From assembly GCA_014584465.1 (NCBI GenBank), contig JACTMU010000094.1, positions 1-64,000 of the forward strand: a stretch of 64,000 nucleotides of DNA, in the 5' to 3' direction. Positions 1-7,695 of the stretch are shown here, piece after piece; positions within the stretch are counted from its first letter, which is position 1, and each line of letters opens with the position of its first letter. This DNA comes from Pseudomonadota bacterium. GTDB lineage: Bacteria; Bdellovibrionota; Bdellovibrionia; Bdellovibrionales; JACTMU01. A model generated the notes under the pieces. The model had not been told where the DNA came from and did no database searches. It was given only the letters and a program-made list of their open reading frames with translations. A program made the translations under genes and the position numbers.

Positions 1-243
1 CTGTTGTGTTTCATATGACAGCAACACCTTCCACCTTCGCGCAGAAGATATTGAAATGACTTAGGTTTTTTAGGCAAGTTCGATTCTACCAAAAACGGCT
101 AGAATTTGCTATACATCGTTTTAAGTCGGGAGCGTGAAATAAGGAAGCCACGTGAAAGTCGTAAGTCTTTCGTAGGTGAAAGCAAAGTAGCGGTTGGACT
201 CGGACAGTTTTTTGGGCAAAGCATTTTTTTGATGACAGGTAGT
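1..243. other. No gene recognised
   Basis: This stretch lies beyond the stop that truncates the IS3 OrfB. In that reading direction it should hold the rest of a transposase catalytic domain, but I find no DDE-type motif or long open frame on either strand. It may be decayed element sequence. Confidence 0.4.
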
Positions 244-582
244 CTATATCCGATAAAAGCTTAATTCACTTGCCAAATACTCACCACGATCTGCCAAACG
301 GGGCACGATTTGCCAAGGGGTCAAGTTGGCAAACTCAGAATTGTTGGCAACTGCCAATACTCTGGATCGTTCTTCGGCAGTCAGAGCATTGGACGGCTTG
401 GTGCTGGGTCCCTTGCGTCCATCTTCAGGCGTTGTTTCCCATCGTTCCAATGTTCGCAGCGAAAAACCCAAGATCTCACAAGCCTTCCGACGATGTGCCC
501 CCTCTGCCACAGCCTCTTCAACTAACTGCCGGCAACGTAAGCGTTCTTCAGAGCTCACTCTTCGTCCTCCCCATCGCCCCAA
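244..582 (-). pseudogene. IS3-family transposase OrfB, N-terminal fragment
   Basis: The 112 residues match the beginning of IS3-family OrfB, a helix-turn-helix segment that precedes the DDE integrase core. Visible parts are an HTH-like stretch (RRKACEILGFSLRTLERWE) and the typical ASExSFYRI ending, after which a TAG stop interrupts the frame. A complete OrfB would continue for about 180 more residues into the catalytic domain, which is absent. It would be translated by -1 frameshifting from OrfA. The start given is only the first in-frame ATG. The product cannot be an active transposase. Confidence 0.6.
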
Positions 583-583
583 A

Positions 584-1054
584 TCAAATTCGCTTTTTTT
601 TAAAAACTAAAAGTGCAGTTGCCTCCGCCAGAGCCTTGTCTTTGCGCCGAAGCTCCTTCTCTAGATCTTTGATCTTGCGCCGTTCTTCGACCCTTTCTAA
701 GCGCTCTGACGGGGTCTGCTTGCCGGAAGTCAAAGCTCCTTCAATCTGAGCCTTCCAAATCTTGATATGATCGCTGTGCAAGCCCGCTCTTCTTAAAAAC
801 TCGCCACGCTTTGTCTCAGGCAAATTCCCAAATTCAATGATGGCTTGAAGCTTTTCTGTTGCGCTACGCTCTTGCGGTCTTTTGGATAGTTCTTTCATTC
901 CAAAATCATTAGCAAATTCTTTATTCCATTGATACGAAGTTGGAGACGAAACCCCAACTTCTTCAAGAATTGTCGCAACGGGACGAGAACCACGATTCAA
1001 AAGCTTCTGAACCGCTGATTTCTTAAACTCCTGCGAAAAACCCTTCTGTATCAT
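584..1054 (-). CDS. IS3-family transposase OrfA
   Basis: The 156-residue product has an N-terminal helix-turn-helix region (KSAVQKLLNRGSRPVATILE) and a C-terminal heptad-like charged helix that ends in FKKKRI. This is the usual OrfA layout of a DNA-binding domain plus leucine-zipper-like helix. A run of eight A residues on the coding strand (594-601, followed by GCG) sits just before the stop and is a classical slippery site for -1 frameshifting into OrfB. OrfA looks intact, while its partner frame is truncated. Confidence 0.7.
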   Translation of the reverse strand: MIQKGFSQEFKKSAVQKLLNRGSRPVATILEEVGVSSPTSYQWNKEFANDFGMKELSKRPQERSATEKLQAIIEFGNLPETKRGEFLRRAGLHSDHIKIWKAQIEGALTSGKQTPSERLERVEERRKIKDLEKELRRKDKALAEATALLVFKKKRI

Positions 1055-1172
1055 TTGTCAACTTCCTTAATGGCCCCTTCAGATCAATTTCATTTCGAGG
1101 CGACATCTATCCTGACATTGGGGGTGCCCGTCAGATTAAGTGGTGACTAGCACACTAGAAGTTGTTTGTTCA

Positions 1173-2489
1173 TCACTGATTATCTTGTTCAGCCTCCGAA
1201 TGATAATTCAGCTTCTTGCCACTATAAAAGCGCCATGTTTTATGCACTATAAGGCGCGCACCATAACCAAAACTGAAATATCCCCAGACCCATTGAAAAA
1301 AAACAAAGACTCGATTCTTAAATCTCATTAGATAAACAATATGAACAAACACCCAGATAAGCCAGGCAAAAAAGCCAGTTAGCTGCAAGCTTCCAGTTCT
1401 AACAACAGCACGGGAACGGCCAATCGTAGCCATAATTCCATTATCCCAGTATTTAAAGACACCTCTGGGATGACCCAATAATTCGTTGAGAATTTGCTGA
1501 CCAACAAATCGTCCTTGTTGAATGGCCACTGGTGCGATTCCTGGCAAGATAGAGCCATCTTCTTTTCTAAAAGCAGCCACATCACCAATCGCAAATATTC
1601 TGCTATTAGCGAGAGTACTCAAGTCCTTGTTTATCATAAAGCGCCCATGACTATCTTTTTCAGATTCCGTATTTTCAGCAACGCTGGCCGGCTTAACACC
1701 TGCGGCCCAGATAATGGTTTTGCAATTGACCCAATGCTCTTGGGCTTGAAGTCCATCGAAGCTTAAATTACTAGCTCTTGTATTCTTAAGAACGGTAACA
1801 CCTAGTTCTTTGAGATCTTTCTCTGCCTGCAATGATAGTTTTTTGGGAAAAGAAGCCAACACACGGGGCCCAGCTTCAATAAGATAGACTTTTGTTTGCT
1901 TAAGGTCTGCTACTTTGTAGTCATTAACAAGAGTCTTTCTAGCCATCTCAGCTATGGCACCGGCAAGTTCAACTCCTGTAGGTCCGCCTCCAACAACTGA
2001 AAAAGTGAGGTAGGTTTCCTGTAGTTTTTTGTCGGACTCTTTTTCAGCTAATTCAAATGCAATTAGAATCCGTCTACGGATCTCTGTGGCTTGTTCAATA
2101 TTTTTCAATCCAGGCGCAATCTCTTCCCACTCATTATGGTCAAAATAAAAGTGTTTTGCTCCACAAGCGATAATTATGTAATCAAACTTTCGCCATTGCT
2201 TGTCATAAGAAACTCTAGAGTTCTTGATATCGACTGCATCTACTTCTGCCAAAACAACTCGTACATTAGGCTTTCGGCGAAAAAGTCTTCTGATCGGTAT
2301 GGCAATCTCCGACGGGTTTAATCCTGCCATTGCAACCTGATAAAGCAGTGGTTGAAACAAGTGATGATTTTTTCTATCTATAATATAGATATCCACTTTC
2401 GTTGATTTAGCTAAAACCTTTGCGGCAGAAATACCACCAAATCCTGCACCTATGATTGCGACGGTCTTTTTGTTGGTATTTTTTCTCAT
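1173..2489 (-). CDS. ndh: Type II NADH:quinone oxidoreductase
   Basis: This single-subunit, non-proton-pumping enzyme transfers electrons from NADH to the quinone pool at the inner face of the cytoplasmic membrane. The 438-residue protein has an N-terminal FAD-binding Rossmann motif (IIGAGFGGISAAKVLAK), a second dinucleotide motif (VVGGGPTGVELAGAIAEM, about residue 165), and the conserved IFAIGDVAA segment that contacts FAD. The C-terminus has hydrophobic and amphipathic segments (FFAWLIWVFVHIVYL) suited to membrane attachment. The ATG is preceded by GAGGAA. It is probably horizontally acquired, since it lies between an IS remnant and a tRNA-linked repeat. Other members of the family reduce other acceptors, so the exact substrate is inferred. 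Confidence 0.88.
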   Translation of the reverse strand: MRKNTNKKTVAIIGAGFGGISAAKVLAKSTKVDIYIIDRKNHHLFQPLLYQVAMAGLNPSEIAIPIRRLFRRKPNVRVVLAEVDAVDIKNSRVSYDKQWRKFDYIIIACGAKHFYFDHNEWEEIAPGLKNIEQATEIRRRILIAFELAEKESDKKLQETYLTFSVVGGGPTGVELAGAIAEMARKTLVNDYKVADLKQTKVYLIEAGPRVLASFPKKLSLQAEKDLKELGVTVLKNTRASNLSFDGLQAQEHWVNCKTIIWAAGVKPASVAENTESEKDSHGRFMINKDLSTLANSRIFAIGDVAAFRKEDGSILPGIAPVAIQQGRFVGQQILNELLGHPRGVFKYWDNGIMATIGRSRAVVRTGSLQLTGFFAWLIWVFVHIVYLMRFKNRVFVFFQWVWGYFSFGYGARLIVHKTWRFYSGKKLNYHSEAEQDNQ

Positions 2490-2813
2490 CTATTCCTCGT
2501 TTAAACAATAAAATCTGAGTTTGACTACGTAGAACTTTTTAAGTGGAGACAATGACGAACTTGCAAACCATTGATCTCACCTTTTTCGAACCACAATTTA
2601 CTACATTTTTCTACATTCACCTAAACTTTGGTACTAATCCTGCTTTGTTTTCGGAGTCAAAGTGTTTTCAATAGGATGCTACATCTGCTATATCAATAAC
2701 AGCTAAGTATTTATTAATTTCTACAGAAGAAAATTCATGGTGTAAGAAAAATTTAATAGGGATGCCACGTGTGGCCTCAGATATTGACCGGTAAAGGCTC
2801 CTGTGGTGCTTAA
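2490..2813. other. Intergenic, no gene seen
   Basis: This gap of 324 bp lies between the start of ndh and the end of the thioesterase gene. It is AT-rich without a credible open frame. A small GTGGT/ACCAC hairpin near 2796-2815 could end transcription of the thioesterase operon. Otherwise I see nothing. Confidence 0.3.
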
Positions 2814-3386
2814 CTACCACCTCCCATATGCAGGATGTCCCTTCTCAACAGCTACGAATTTTCCAACAAATGCTACAGTTGTTTCTCCACGACTCAATAT
2901 CTTTGCTTTGACGTCTACGCTTCGATTACTGCTGCCACTAACATTTGCAGTCATAAAGACGGGATCAAGACTCGAAGTTGGTTTAAATAGTTTGACTGAG
3001 AACTCTGCAGTTACTGTGTAGGGAAACTTCTTCGAATTACTCTGCTTATAAAGATGCCACGCTGCTGTCCAATTAGCATGACAATCAAGTAATGTTCCAA
3101 TGATTCCTCCGCACAGAATATTCGGAAAAGCTTCATACTTGGTTTTGGGTTGCCACACAGCAACACATGAAGAACCTTTAGGAAAGCTTTTAACTTGTAG
3201 GCCACTGTCATTGCTCGGGCCACATCCAAAGCAGGTATTCTTTGGGCCAAAAATATCCTGTAAAGCTAGTTCGCTATCATCAATTTGTATATTTCCTTGT
3301 GGACCTTCCATGTTTCCGCCTTCAGAGTCCCACACGGACAACTGAAGATCATCGTTAGCTTCAGGAAAGATCTCCTCCATTCTCAT
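2814..3386 (-). CDS. PaaI-like hot-dog thioesterase
   Basis: The 190-residue protein has the signature of PaaI/YbgC-type acyl-CoA thioesterases: a CFGCGxxNDSGL motif around residue 55, then a hot-dog core with GGIIGTLLDCHANW, where the Gly and Asp/Asn positions line the catalytic helix. It probably hydrolyses an acyl- or aryl-CoA thioester in the cytoplasm. The substrate is not predictable. Its start overlaps the stop of the FMN reductase by 4 bp, so the two are translationally coupled. About 45 N-terminal residues precede the domain. An internal start is possible. Confidence 0.7.
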   Translation of the reverse strand: MRMEEIFPEANDDLQLSVWDSEGGNMEGPQGNIQIDDSELALQDIFGPKNTCFGCGPSNDSGLQVKSFPKGSSCVAVWQPKTKYEAFPNILCGGIIGTLLDCHANWTAAWHLYKQSNSKKFPYTVTAEFSVKLFKPTSSLDPVFMTANVSGSSNRSVDVKAKILSRGETTVAFVGKFVAVEKGHPAYGRW

Positions 3387-4018
3387 TGGACGCCCCTTTC
3401 AGTTACTAGAATTCCTTGAGTATTCTTATCTATCTGATGAACCAATTCACTTGGTGTTAGTCGAACAGTCTTCAGTGCACTTGACCATAAAATGAGTTGG
3501 TCAACCATTTTGTGAATTTCACCAACGTGAATTGGATCTGGGTCAAAATGTCGAAAATTCTTAAAGTCTGTGGCCAATGAAAGTAACACTTGAGCGCGCA
3601 CAGTAGCGACCATTACCTCGGCCATGACCAATCGAAGTTGCTCAACTGCTCGGGCGCCACCAGCACTGCCATAACTGACAAAGCTTGCGGCTTTGTTGTG
3701 CCACTCTTGGAAAAGGAAGTCGATAGCGTTTTTCAGAGCACCTGAAATACCATGATTATATTCAGGAGTAACAAATATATAGCCATCAAACATGCGTATT
3801 TTTTTCGACCATGCTTTGGTATGAGGCTTGATATATTGTCCCAAACTGGGAGATTTTGGCTCATCAAGCAATGGGAGCTTGTAGTCTACAATGTCGACAA
3901 GTTCAATATGGATATCTTTGCGCTCTTTTGCAACCTGGTATACCCACTTCGCTACAGCCTCATTGATCCGTTTTGGCCGCGTACTACCAGTAATTATTGC
4001 AATTCGTAACATACTCAT
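3383..4018 (-). CDS. NAD(P)H-dependent FMN reductase family protein
   Basis: The 211-residue protein belongs to the flavodoxin-like FMN_red family. It opens with a beta strand and phosphate-binding loop (IAIITGSTRPKRINEAVAKW) and contains the conserved FVTPEYNHGISGALKNAIDF segment that contacts the isoalloxazine ring. Such enzymes reduce flavin or act as quinone or azo reductases. A strong GAGGAG precedes the ATG. It heads a two-gene operon with the thioesterase. Together with the neighbouring ndh this suggests redox or detoxification cargo, but that link is inference. Confidence 0.8.
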   Translation of the reverse strand: MSMLRIAIITGSTRPKRINEAVAKWVYQVAKERKDIHIELVDIVDYKLPLLDEPKSPSLGQYIKPHTKAWSKKIRMFDGYIFVTPEYNHGISGALKNAIDFLFQEWHNKAASFVSYGSAGGARAVEQLRLVMAEVMVATVRAQVLLSLATDFKNFRHFDPDPIHVGEIHKMVDQLILWSSALKTVRLTPSELVHQIDKNTQGILVTERGVQ

Positions 4019-4095
4019 TTGTTGCTCCTCATATGGATAGCCACTTCCTTAGTATGCAAGCTTCAAGCCATTCTAGTTAGGATCCTGACGCTTCT

Positions 4096-4520
4096 TGATC
4101 TGCAAGCTACTCAAACTTGAATATTAGCTAACGACAATTCTGCTTATCGACCAATCCACGAGGTTCACTAAGTGCGCGACTCATCCTTTCAAGATTGAGG
4201 GCAGAGGTTGCGACCAGGATCGACACGATCATTACGATGACACTGATAAATTCCTTCATACCTACTTCCTCCAGTAAGCCCATAATCGGGCCGTTAAAAA
4301 TGGCCCTATGAAAGTTAAAAAGGAGGAGCAAGCGAAGCAGGCAATCCGCAGAATAGGTGAAGCCAAATTGTAGCCACAATGTAGCCAACTTCCGTGATTG
4401 CGCGTGATGAAGTGTGATGTCCTTCAGCTACGGGATCTCTAAGTGATTGAAACATTTTGTCTGTAATTTTGAGTTTTTACGATTCTCGGTCACTAAATTC
4501 GTGATACAAATGGCGGAGAG
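4096..4520. repeat. Direct repeat A with copy of tRNA-Ser 3' end
   Basis: This segment is repeated in the same orientation at 9420-9841. The outer parts (about 4096-4255 and 4365-4520) are nearly identical, while the middle (about 4265-4360) has diverged. The last 10 bases, TGGCGGAGAG, equal the 3' terminus of the tRNA-Ser gene including its encoded CCA, followed here by unrelated sequence. This is expected of an attachment site left by an element that integrates into a tRNA 3' end. No integrase is seen in the window. Confidence 0.85.
4128..4259 (-). CDS. Small single-span membrane peptide
   Basis: The 43-residue peptide begins MKEFISVIVMIVSILVATS, one hydrophobic helix, followed by a polar tail (ERMSRALSEPRGLVDKQNC). 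The ATG follows GGAGGAAGTAGGT, a strong ribosome-binding site, which is why I choose this start over an upstream in-frame ATG that lacks one. It lies inside direct repeat A. The second copy of the repeat holds the same reading frame broken by a 4-base deletion. I do not recognise the family. Size and topology recall type I toxin or small stress peptides, but nothing else supports that. Confidence 0.45.
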   Translation of the reverse strand: MKEFISVIVMIVSILVATSALNLERMSRALSEPRGLVDKQNCR

Positions 4521-4892
4521 AAGTCGCTGAATTCAGAACCGAGTGCATGGCTTGGGCTTCATGACTTATCCACTTAAAACAACTCTAGATTTAGGGCTTT
4601 CCAGATTCAATGAGATTCTGTTCTCGGTGTTGGGAGCTCATGTTCTCATCCAACGAATGTTCTCGGTTGGTTCTCGCCGGGACGGCCACGTGCACGCAGT
4701 GTCCAAGGCCCCTGCCACAGTCCAAGAGGAGTTCTTCCGTTGGGGTTCCGCCCGCCGCCCGCGCCGCAGACAGCGTTGTTGCAGCGGCTCTGCAGAGGTT
4801 GGATGAAATTTCAGAAGAGAGAAGGGATTTGGGTCATTGCCCAAAATTCCGGGGGCGAGAGGGGCGCTATGCTGTCTTCCACACTTAGACCA
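4521..4892. other. GC-rich stretch without a supported gene
   Basis: Between direct repeat A and the TetR gene lies a segment whose middle (about 4665-4810) is much richer in G+C than its surroundings. Several short open frames overlap here on both strands, and none has a recognisable domain or good ribosome-binding site. It reads like a fragment of foreign DNA left inside the island. Confidence 0.4.
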
Positions 4893-5480
4893 CTAACCCA
4901 AGTAGCCCTGAATGAGACGTTCAACAGACTTAGTTGCATACCCTTTCGGAAGTAGCCCTGGCGCAGATTGTGAAAGCAGGAACGCTCCTTCCATCAATGA
5001 AATTATCCCGGCTGTAGCTTCAGCAATTTCACTTTTTGAAAATCCTTTTTCTTTAAATAGAGTTTCGAGTTCGCTTCTTATTTTCTCAACTCGCAACACA
5101 AGAGACTCCTTATATACCTTCCGCACATCTTCATGTCTGGATGCTTCTGCGGCTATCACAACCCAAGCACTGACGGCTTCAGGGGAGGCATCCTTTCCTA
5201 GGCCTAAAAGAGCCTGAATCGTAGCCGTCAGCGAAAGCTTCTTTGATTCGTTTGCCACTGATTCTATTCTCCGCATGACTGTACCTGTTAGCCATCGAAC
5301 TGTTTCCACGAGGATCTCTTGTTTTGTCTTAAAATGATAATGAATGAGGCCTGGTGACATCTTAGCTGCCTCAGCGATTTTTTGAATGCTGGCGCCAGGA
5401 TACCCCTCCTTTCCGACGATTTTAACGAAAGCTTTGACGATTTGGAGGCGCTTCTCTTCGGTATTCGATGGTCTGCCCAT
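4893..5480 (-). CDS. TetR/AcrR-family transcriptional regulator
   Basis: The 195-residue protein has an N-terminal TetR helix-turn-helix (ASIQKIAEAAKMSPGLIHYH, then FKTKQEIL) typical of the BetI-like branch, and a C-terminal all-helical ligand and dimer domain. It is transcribed divergently from the HD-coaDE-MFS operon, and a 26-base palindrome sits in the gap between them. By the usual logic of divergent TetR pairs it represses that operon, and possibly itself, until a small ligand binds. Many TetR relatives sense acyl-CoAs or similar thioesters, which would suit the CoA-related neighbours, but the ligand is unknown. Confidence 0.85.
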   Translation of the reverse strand: MGRPSNTEEKRLQIVKAFVKIVGKEGYPGASIQKIAEAAKMSPGLIHYHFKTKQEILVETVRWLTGTVMRRIESVANESKKLSLTATIQALLGLGKDASPEAVSAWVVIAAEASRHEDVRKVYKESLVLRVEKIRSELETLFKEKGFSKSEIAEATAGIISLMEGAFLLSQSAPGLLPKGYATKSVERLIQGYLG

Positions 5481-5521
5481 GAATAGACTCTACCCAAGGC
5501 CATAATTTTAAGTCAATTAAT

Positions 5522-5547
5522 AAATAGTTTGGTTAACCAACCAATTT
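5522..5547. promoter_or_regulatory. Palindromic operator, probable TetR site
   Basis: The core TTGGTTAACCAA (5529-5540) is a perfect 12-base palindrome. Extended to 26 bases, 11 of 13 pairs match. It lies between the divergent TetR gene and the operon beginning at 5580. Size and position fit a TetR-dimer operator that would block both promoters. Confidence 0.7.
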
Positions 5548-5579
5548 ATGAGATACTTAATAATGAAAGGAGGCAGTAT

Positions 5580-6533
5580 ATGGAAAAGGCGAATGCAGGC
5601 TCCACGAGGGACTTTAGATCACTTACTCCAGATGAAACTGAGTATGTTCTCGTGAAAACGACCGCAGCGGGCCCATGGGCTGAAGACCTCTTCTTCATTA
5701 TTGTAGCGAATGGCGGTCAGAACTGGGAGATTCCCAATGCCCACAGCAACGCCGTTTTCGATTGGCTCAAATCTTTCCCAAATGTTGATTGGGAATTGTC
5801 CATAAAGGCTGCAACTTGCACGGACGAGAGATGGTTTGTTTTATGGCGAAAGGACGGCGCTCCAAACTTTGACAAAGATATTCAAAACTCTCTATCGGAC
5901 AGATTGCTTAGATTTTTTGAAAATCACGTTCGGTTGCCTCGAGCTCAGTCTGAAAGTTTAGCTGCTAAAATTATTTCTTCGTTTCAAGAAAATCAACGCG
6001 CCTATCATTCACTAAGACATATCAATCAATGCTTGTGGGAACTCGACACCCTCCAAATTTCTGGGCCTGACAAACTGATCATCGAACTGGCCATCTGGTA
6101 TCACGATCTTGTCTATACGGCCGGTAATAAAAACAATGAAGCCTTAAGTGCAGACAGGTTTGAATCTGATCTCAAAGATCACTTAAGTCAGGAGACTCGG
6201 GATAAAGTCAAAAAAATGATTATTGCATCTGCTCACGTGAGCCTACCAACAGCGTTGGATGAGGCAACTCAACTCTTTCTGGACATTGATATGTCAATTC
6301 TCGGCCTCTCTTTATTTGAATTCTTGGCTTATGAATACGGAGTTCGTGAGGAGTACAAAAAAATATATTCCGGAAGATTCTTTTTTCGTCGAAAGAAGTT
6401 CCTGAAGATTCTTTTAAAGAAGCCAATTTATTTGAGCGGCCATTTTAAGAAAAAGTACGAGCAGGCTGCGGTAGGTAATATTCAGTGGCTCCTAAAACAA
6501 AGCCCTTACAAATGGATTCCTACCTTTGGATGA
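5580..6533 (+). CDS. HD-superfamily metal-dependent hydrolase with extra N-terminal domain
   Basis: I choose the ATG at 5580 because AAAGGAGG lies just before it. An upstream in-frame ATG at 5529 lies inside the operator. The 317-residue protein has two parts. Residues 1 to about 110 form a domain I do not recognise, with a possible cysteine-containing core. Residues 115 to 310 match the predicted metal-dependent HD phosphohydrolase family (COG4339 type): RAYHSLRHI (H143, H147), WYHD (H175, D176), NNEALSA (E187), H219 and LDIDMSILG (D235, D237). The catalytic His/Asp set looks complete. Its stop lies 10 bases before the CoaD-CoaE start, so they are co-transcribed. Removal of a phosphate from a CoA precursor or nucleotide is a guess from context. 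Confidence 0.72.
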   Translation: MEKANAGSTRDFRSLTPDETEYVLVKTTAAGPWAEDLFFIIVANGGQNWEIPNAHSNAVFDWLKSFPNVDWELSIKAATCTDERWFVLWRKDGAPNFDKDIQNSLSDRLLRFFENHVRLPRAQSESLAAKIISSFQENQRAYHSLRHINQCLWELDTLQISGPDKLIIELAIWYHDLVYTAGNKNNEALSADRFESDLKDHLSQETRDKVKKMIIASAHVSLPTALDEATQLFLDIDMSILGLSLFEFLAYEYGVREEYKKIYSGRFFFRRKKFLKILLKKPIYLSGHFKKKYEQAAVGNIQWLLKQSPYKWIPTFG

Positions 6534-6543
6534 TGGAGCATTT

Positions 6544-7695
6544 ATGATGAAGAAACAGTATAAGGCAATTTTCGCATTCTCTGTCGATCCAATAACCAAA
6601 GGTCATATAAATATTATCGAACGAGCCACCCAGCAGTTCTCGCCCTTACTCGTAGCCATCGGCAACAACGCCTTAAAGAAATATGTATTCACACTGGAAG
6701 AGCGCTCGACTTTAGCAAAAGAGGCAATGGCCCATCTTTCGGGCGTTGATGTGGTCCACTTCAATGGCTTGCTCACTGACCTAGCTTACGAGCACAATAT
6801 TGGAGTTATTATCAGAGGTGTTCGCACTATAAGTGATTTTGAATTCGAAAGTATTCTGTTTCAAGTTGGCATGAGCCAGCGGCGAGGAATTGAATTCTAT
6901 TTTCTTCCCACTCATCCGCAGTACAGCCATATTAGCTCAACTGCCGTTAAGGCACTTGTCGCAGAGAGTGGCATAGTAACCGACTACGTACCACTGAATG
7001 TTAAGGAAGCGCTGGAAAAGAAAATATTGGGACAAACAGTCGTTGGCATCACAGGCAACATAGGTGCTGGTAAGTCTCATTTCTGTCAAAGTCTTGTAAA
7101 TCTGAGCAGCACCTTAGGGGTACCCATTTCGCATATCGACCTCGATCAGTTGGTAAAGGATCTATTGTTTCTTGATAATTCTGAATATGCCAATCGTGCG
7201 CGAGAAAAAGTTTGTAGTTATCTTCCAAAGGAATTGTTCTCGGAAGAAGGTTTGATCAACGATAAACGCTTTTCACAGCATGCGTTTTCTGATCCAGCAG
7301 TTCTTCACCGCCTCACGAAGGATTTCCTAGAGCCCGCCTTATACAAATTACGAAAGGCTCAATCGGGTCAGCGCGGTATAGTGCTAGTTGAATCGGCGCT
7401 CTTCGCCGACCTGAAGTTGACTGAAATAGTAAATAATCGCCTAATCTTAATTGAGACTCCTGAAAGCGAGATACTTGCACGCCTTAATAAACGTGTTTAT
7501 TCGGACGAGGACATCCGTCAACGGATATCAAGCCAACTTTCAAGCTCAGAAAAAGTAGGTGTCATTGAGAGGAAAATCGCTGAGGCGAAATGGGGCAGAT
7601 GCGTAAAATTAAGTTCCCACTGCTCGCAAGACGAAGCCATTCACGCACTCAAAACTGTTATAGGTGATGGGAAGGAGCTTGGCGATGACTACTAA
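6544..7695 (+). CDS. coaD-coaE: CoaD-CoaE fusion: phosphopantetheine adenylyltransferase / dephospho-CoA kinase
   Basis: The 383-residue protein carries both final steps of CoA synthesis on one chain. Residues 1 to about 155 are CoaD: FSVDPITKGHINIIERA holds the nucleotidyltransferase TxGH signature (T18-H21), then KKYVFTLEER, RGVRTISDFEFE (R91, R94) and HISSTAVKAL (130-138, Lys where Arg is usual). Residues from about 163 are CoaE: the Walker A loop GITGNIGAGKS (168-178), then HIDLDQLVKDLL and a lid region. Together they convert 4'-phosphopantetheine plus two ATP into CoA. The domain order is that of animal CoA synthase, while bacteria normally keep two separate proteins. GGAG 6 bases upstream supports this ATG over one at 6526. 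The MFS gene overlaps its end. Confidence 0.85.
   Translation: MMKKQYKAIFAFSVDPITKGHINIIERATQQFSPLLVAIGNNALKKYVFTLEERSTLAKEAMAHLSGVDVVHFNGLLTDLAYEHNIGVIIRGVRTISDFEFESILFQVGMSQRRGIEFYFLPTHPQYSHISSTAVKALVAESGIVTDYVPLNVKEALEKKILGQTVVGITGNIGAGKSHFCQSLVNLSSTLGVPISHIDLDQLVKDLLFLDNSEYANRAREKVCSYLPKELFSEEGLINDKRFSQHAFSDPAVLHRLTKDFLEPALYKLRKAQSGQRGIVLVESALFADLKLTEIVNNRLILIETPESEILARLNKRVYSDEDIRQRISSQLSSSEKVGVIERKIAEAKWGRCVKLSSHCSQDEAIHALKTVIGDGKELGDDY

Larger units (their letters stand above)
244..1133 (-). mobile_element. IS3-family insertion sequence remnant
   Basis: The remnant holds an intact OrfA, the first part of OrfB in the -1 frame, and a probable terminal inverted repeat at 1111-1133 that reads TGACGGGCACCCCCAATGTC from the outer edge inward. 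IS3-family ends begin with 5'-TG, which fits. OrfB stops after about 112 residues and no second end is visible, so the element is broken. It lies just past the 3' end of ndh at the edge of an accessory region. Confidence 0.65.

Noticed and set aside
4128-4388. 86-residue version of the small membrane peptide
   Set aside because: The upstream Met lacks a ribosome-binding site, and the added part is in the diverged centre of the repeat. The 43-residue start has a strong site.
4543-4955. Overlapping short frames in the GC-rich stretch, one with cysteine pairs
   Set aside because: Several frames on both strands are open together because of base composition. No motif, ribosome-binding site or neighbour supports any of them.
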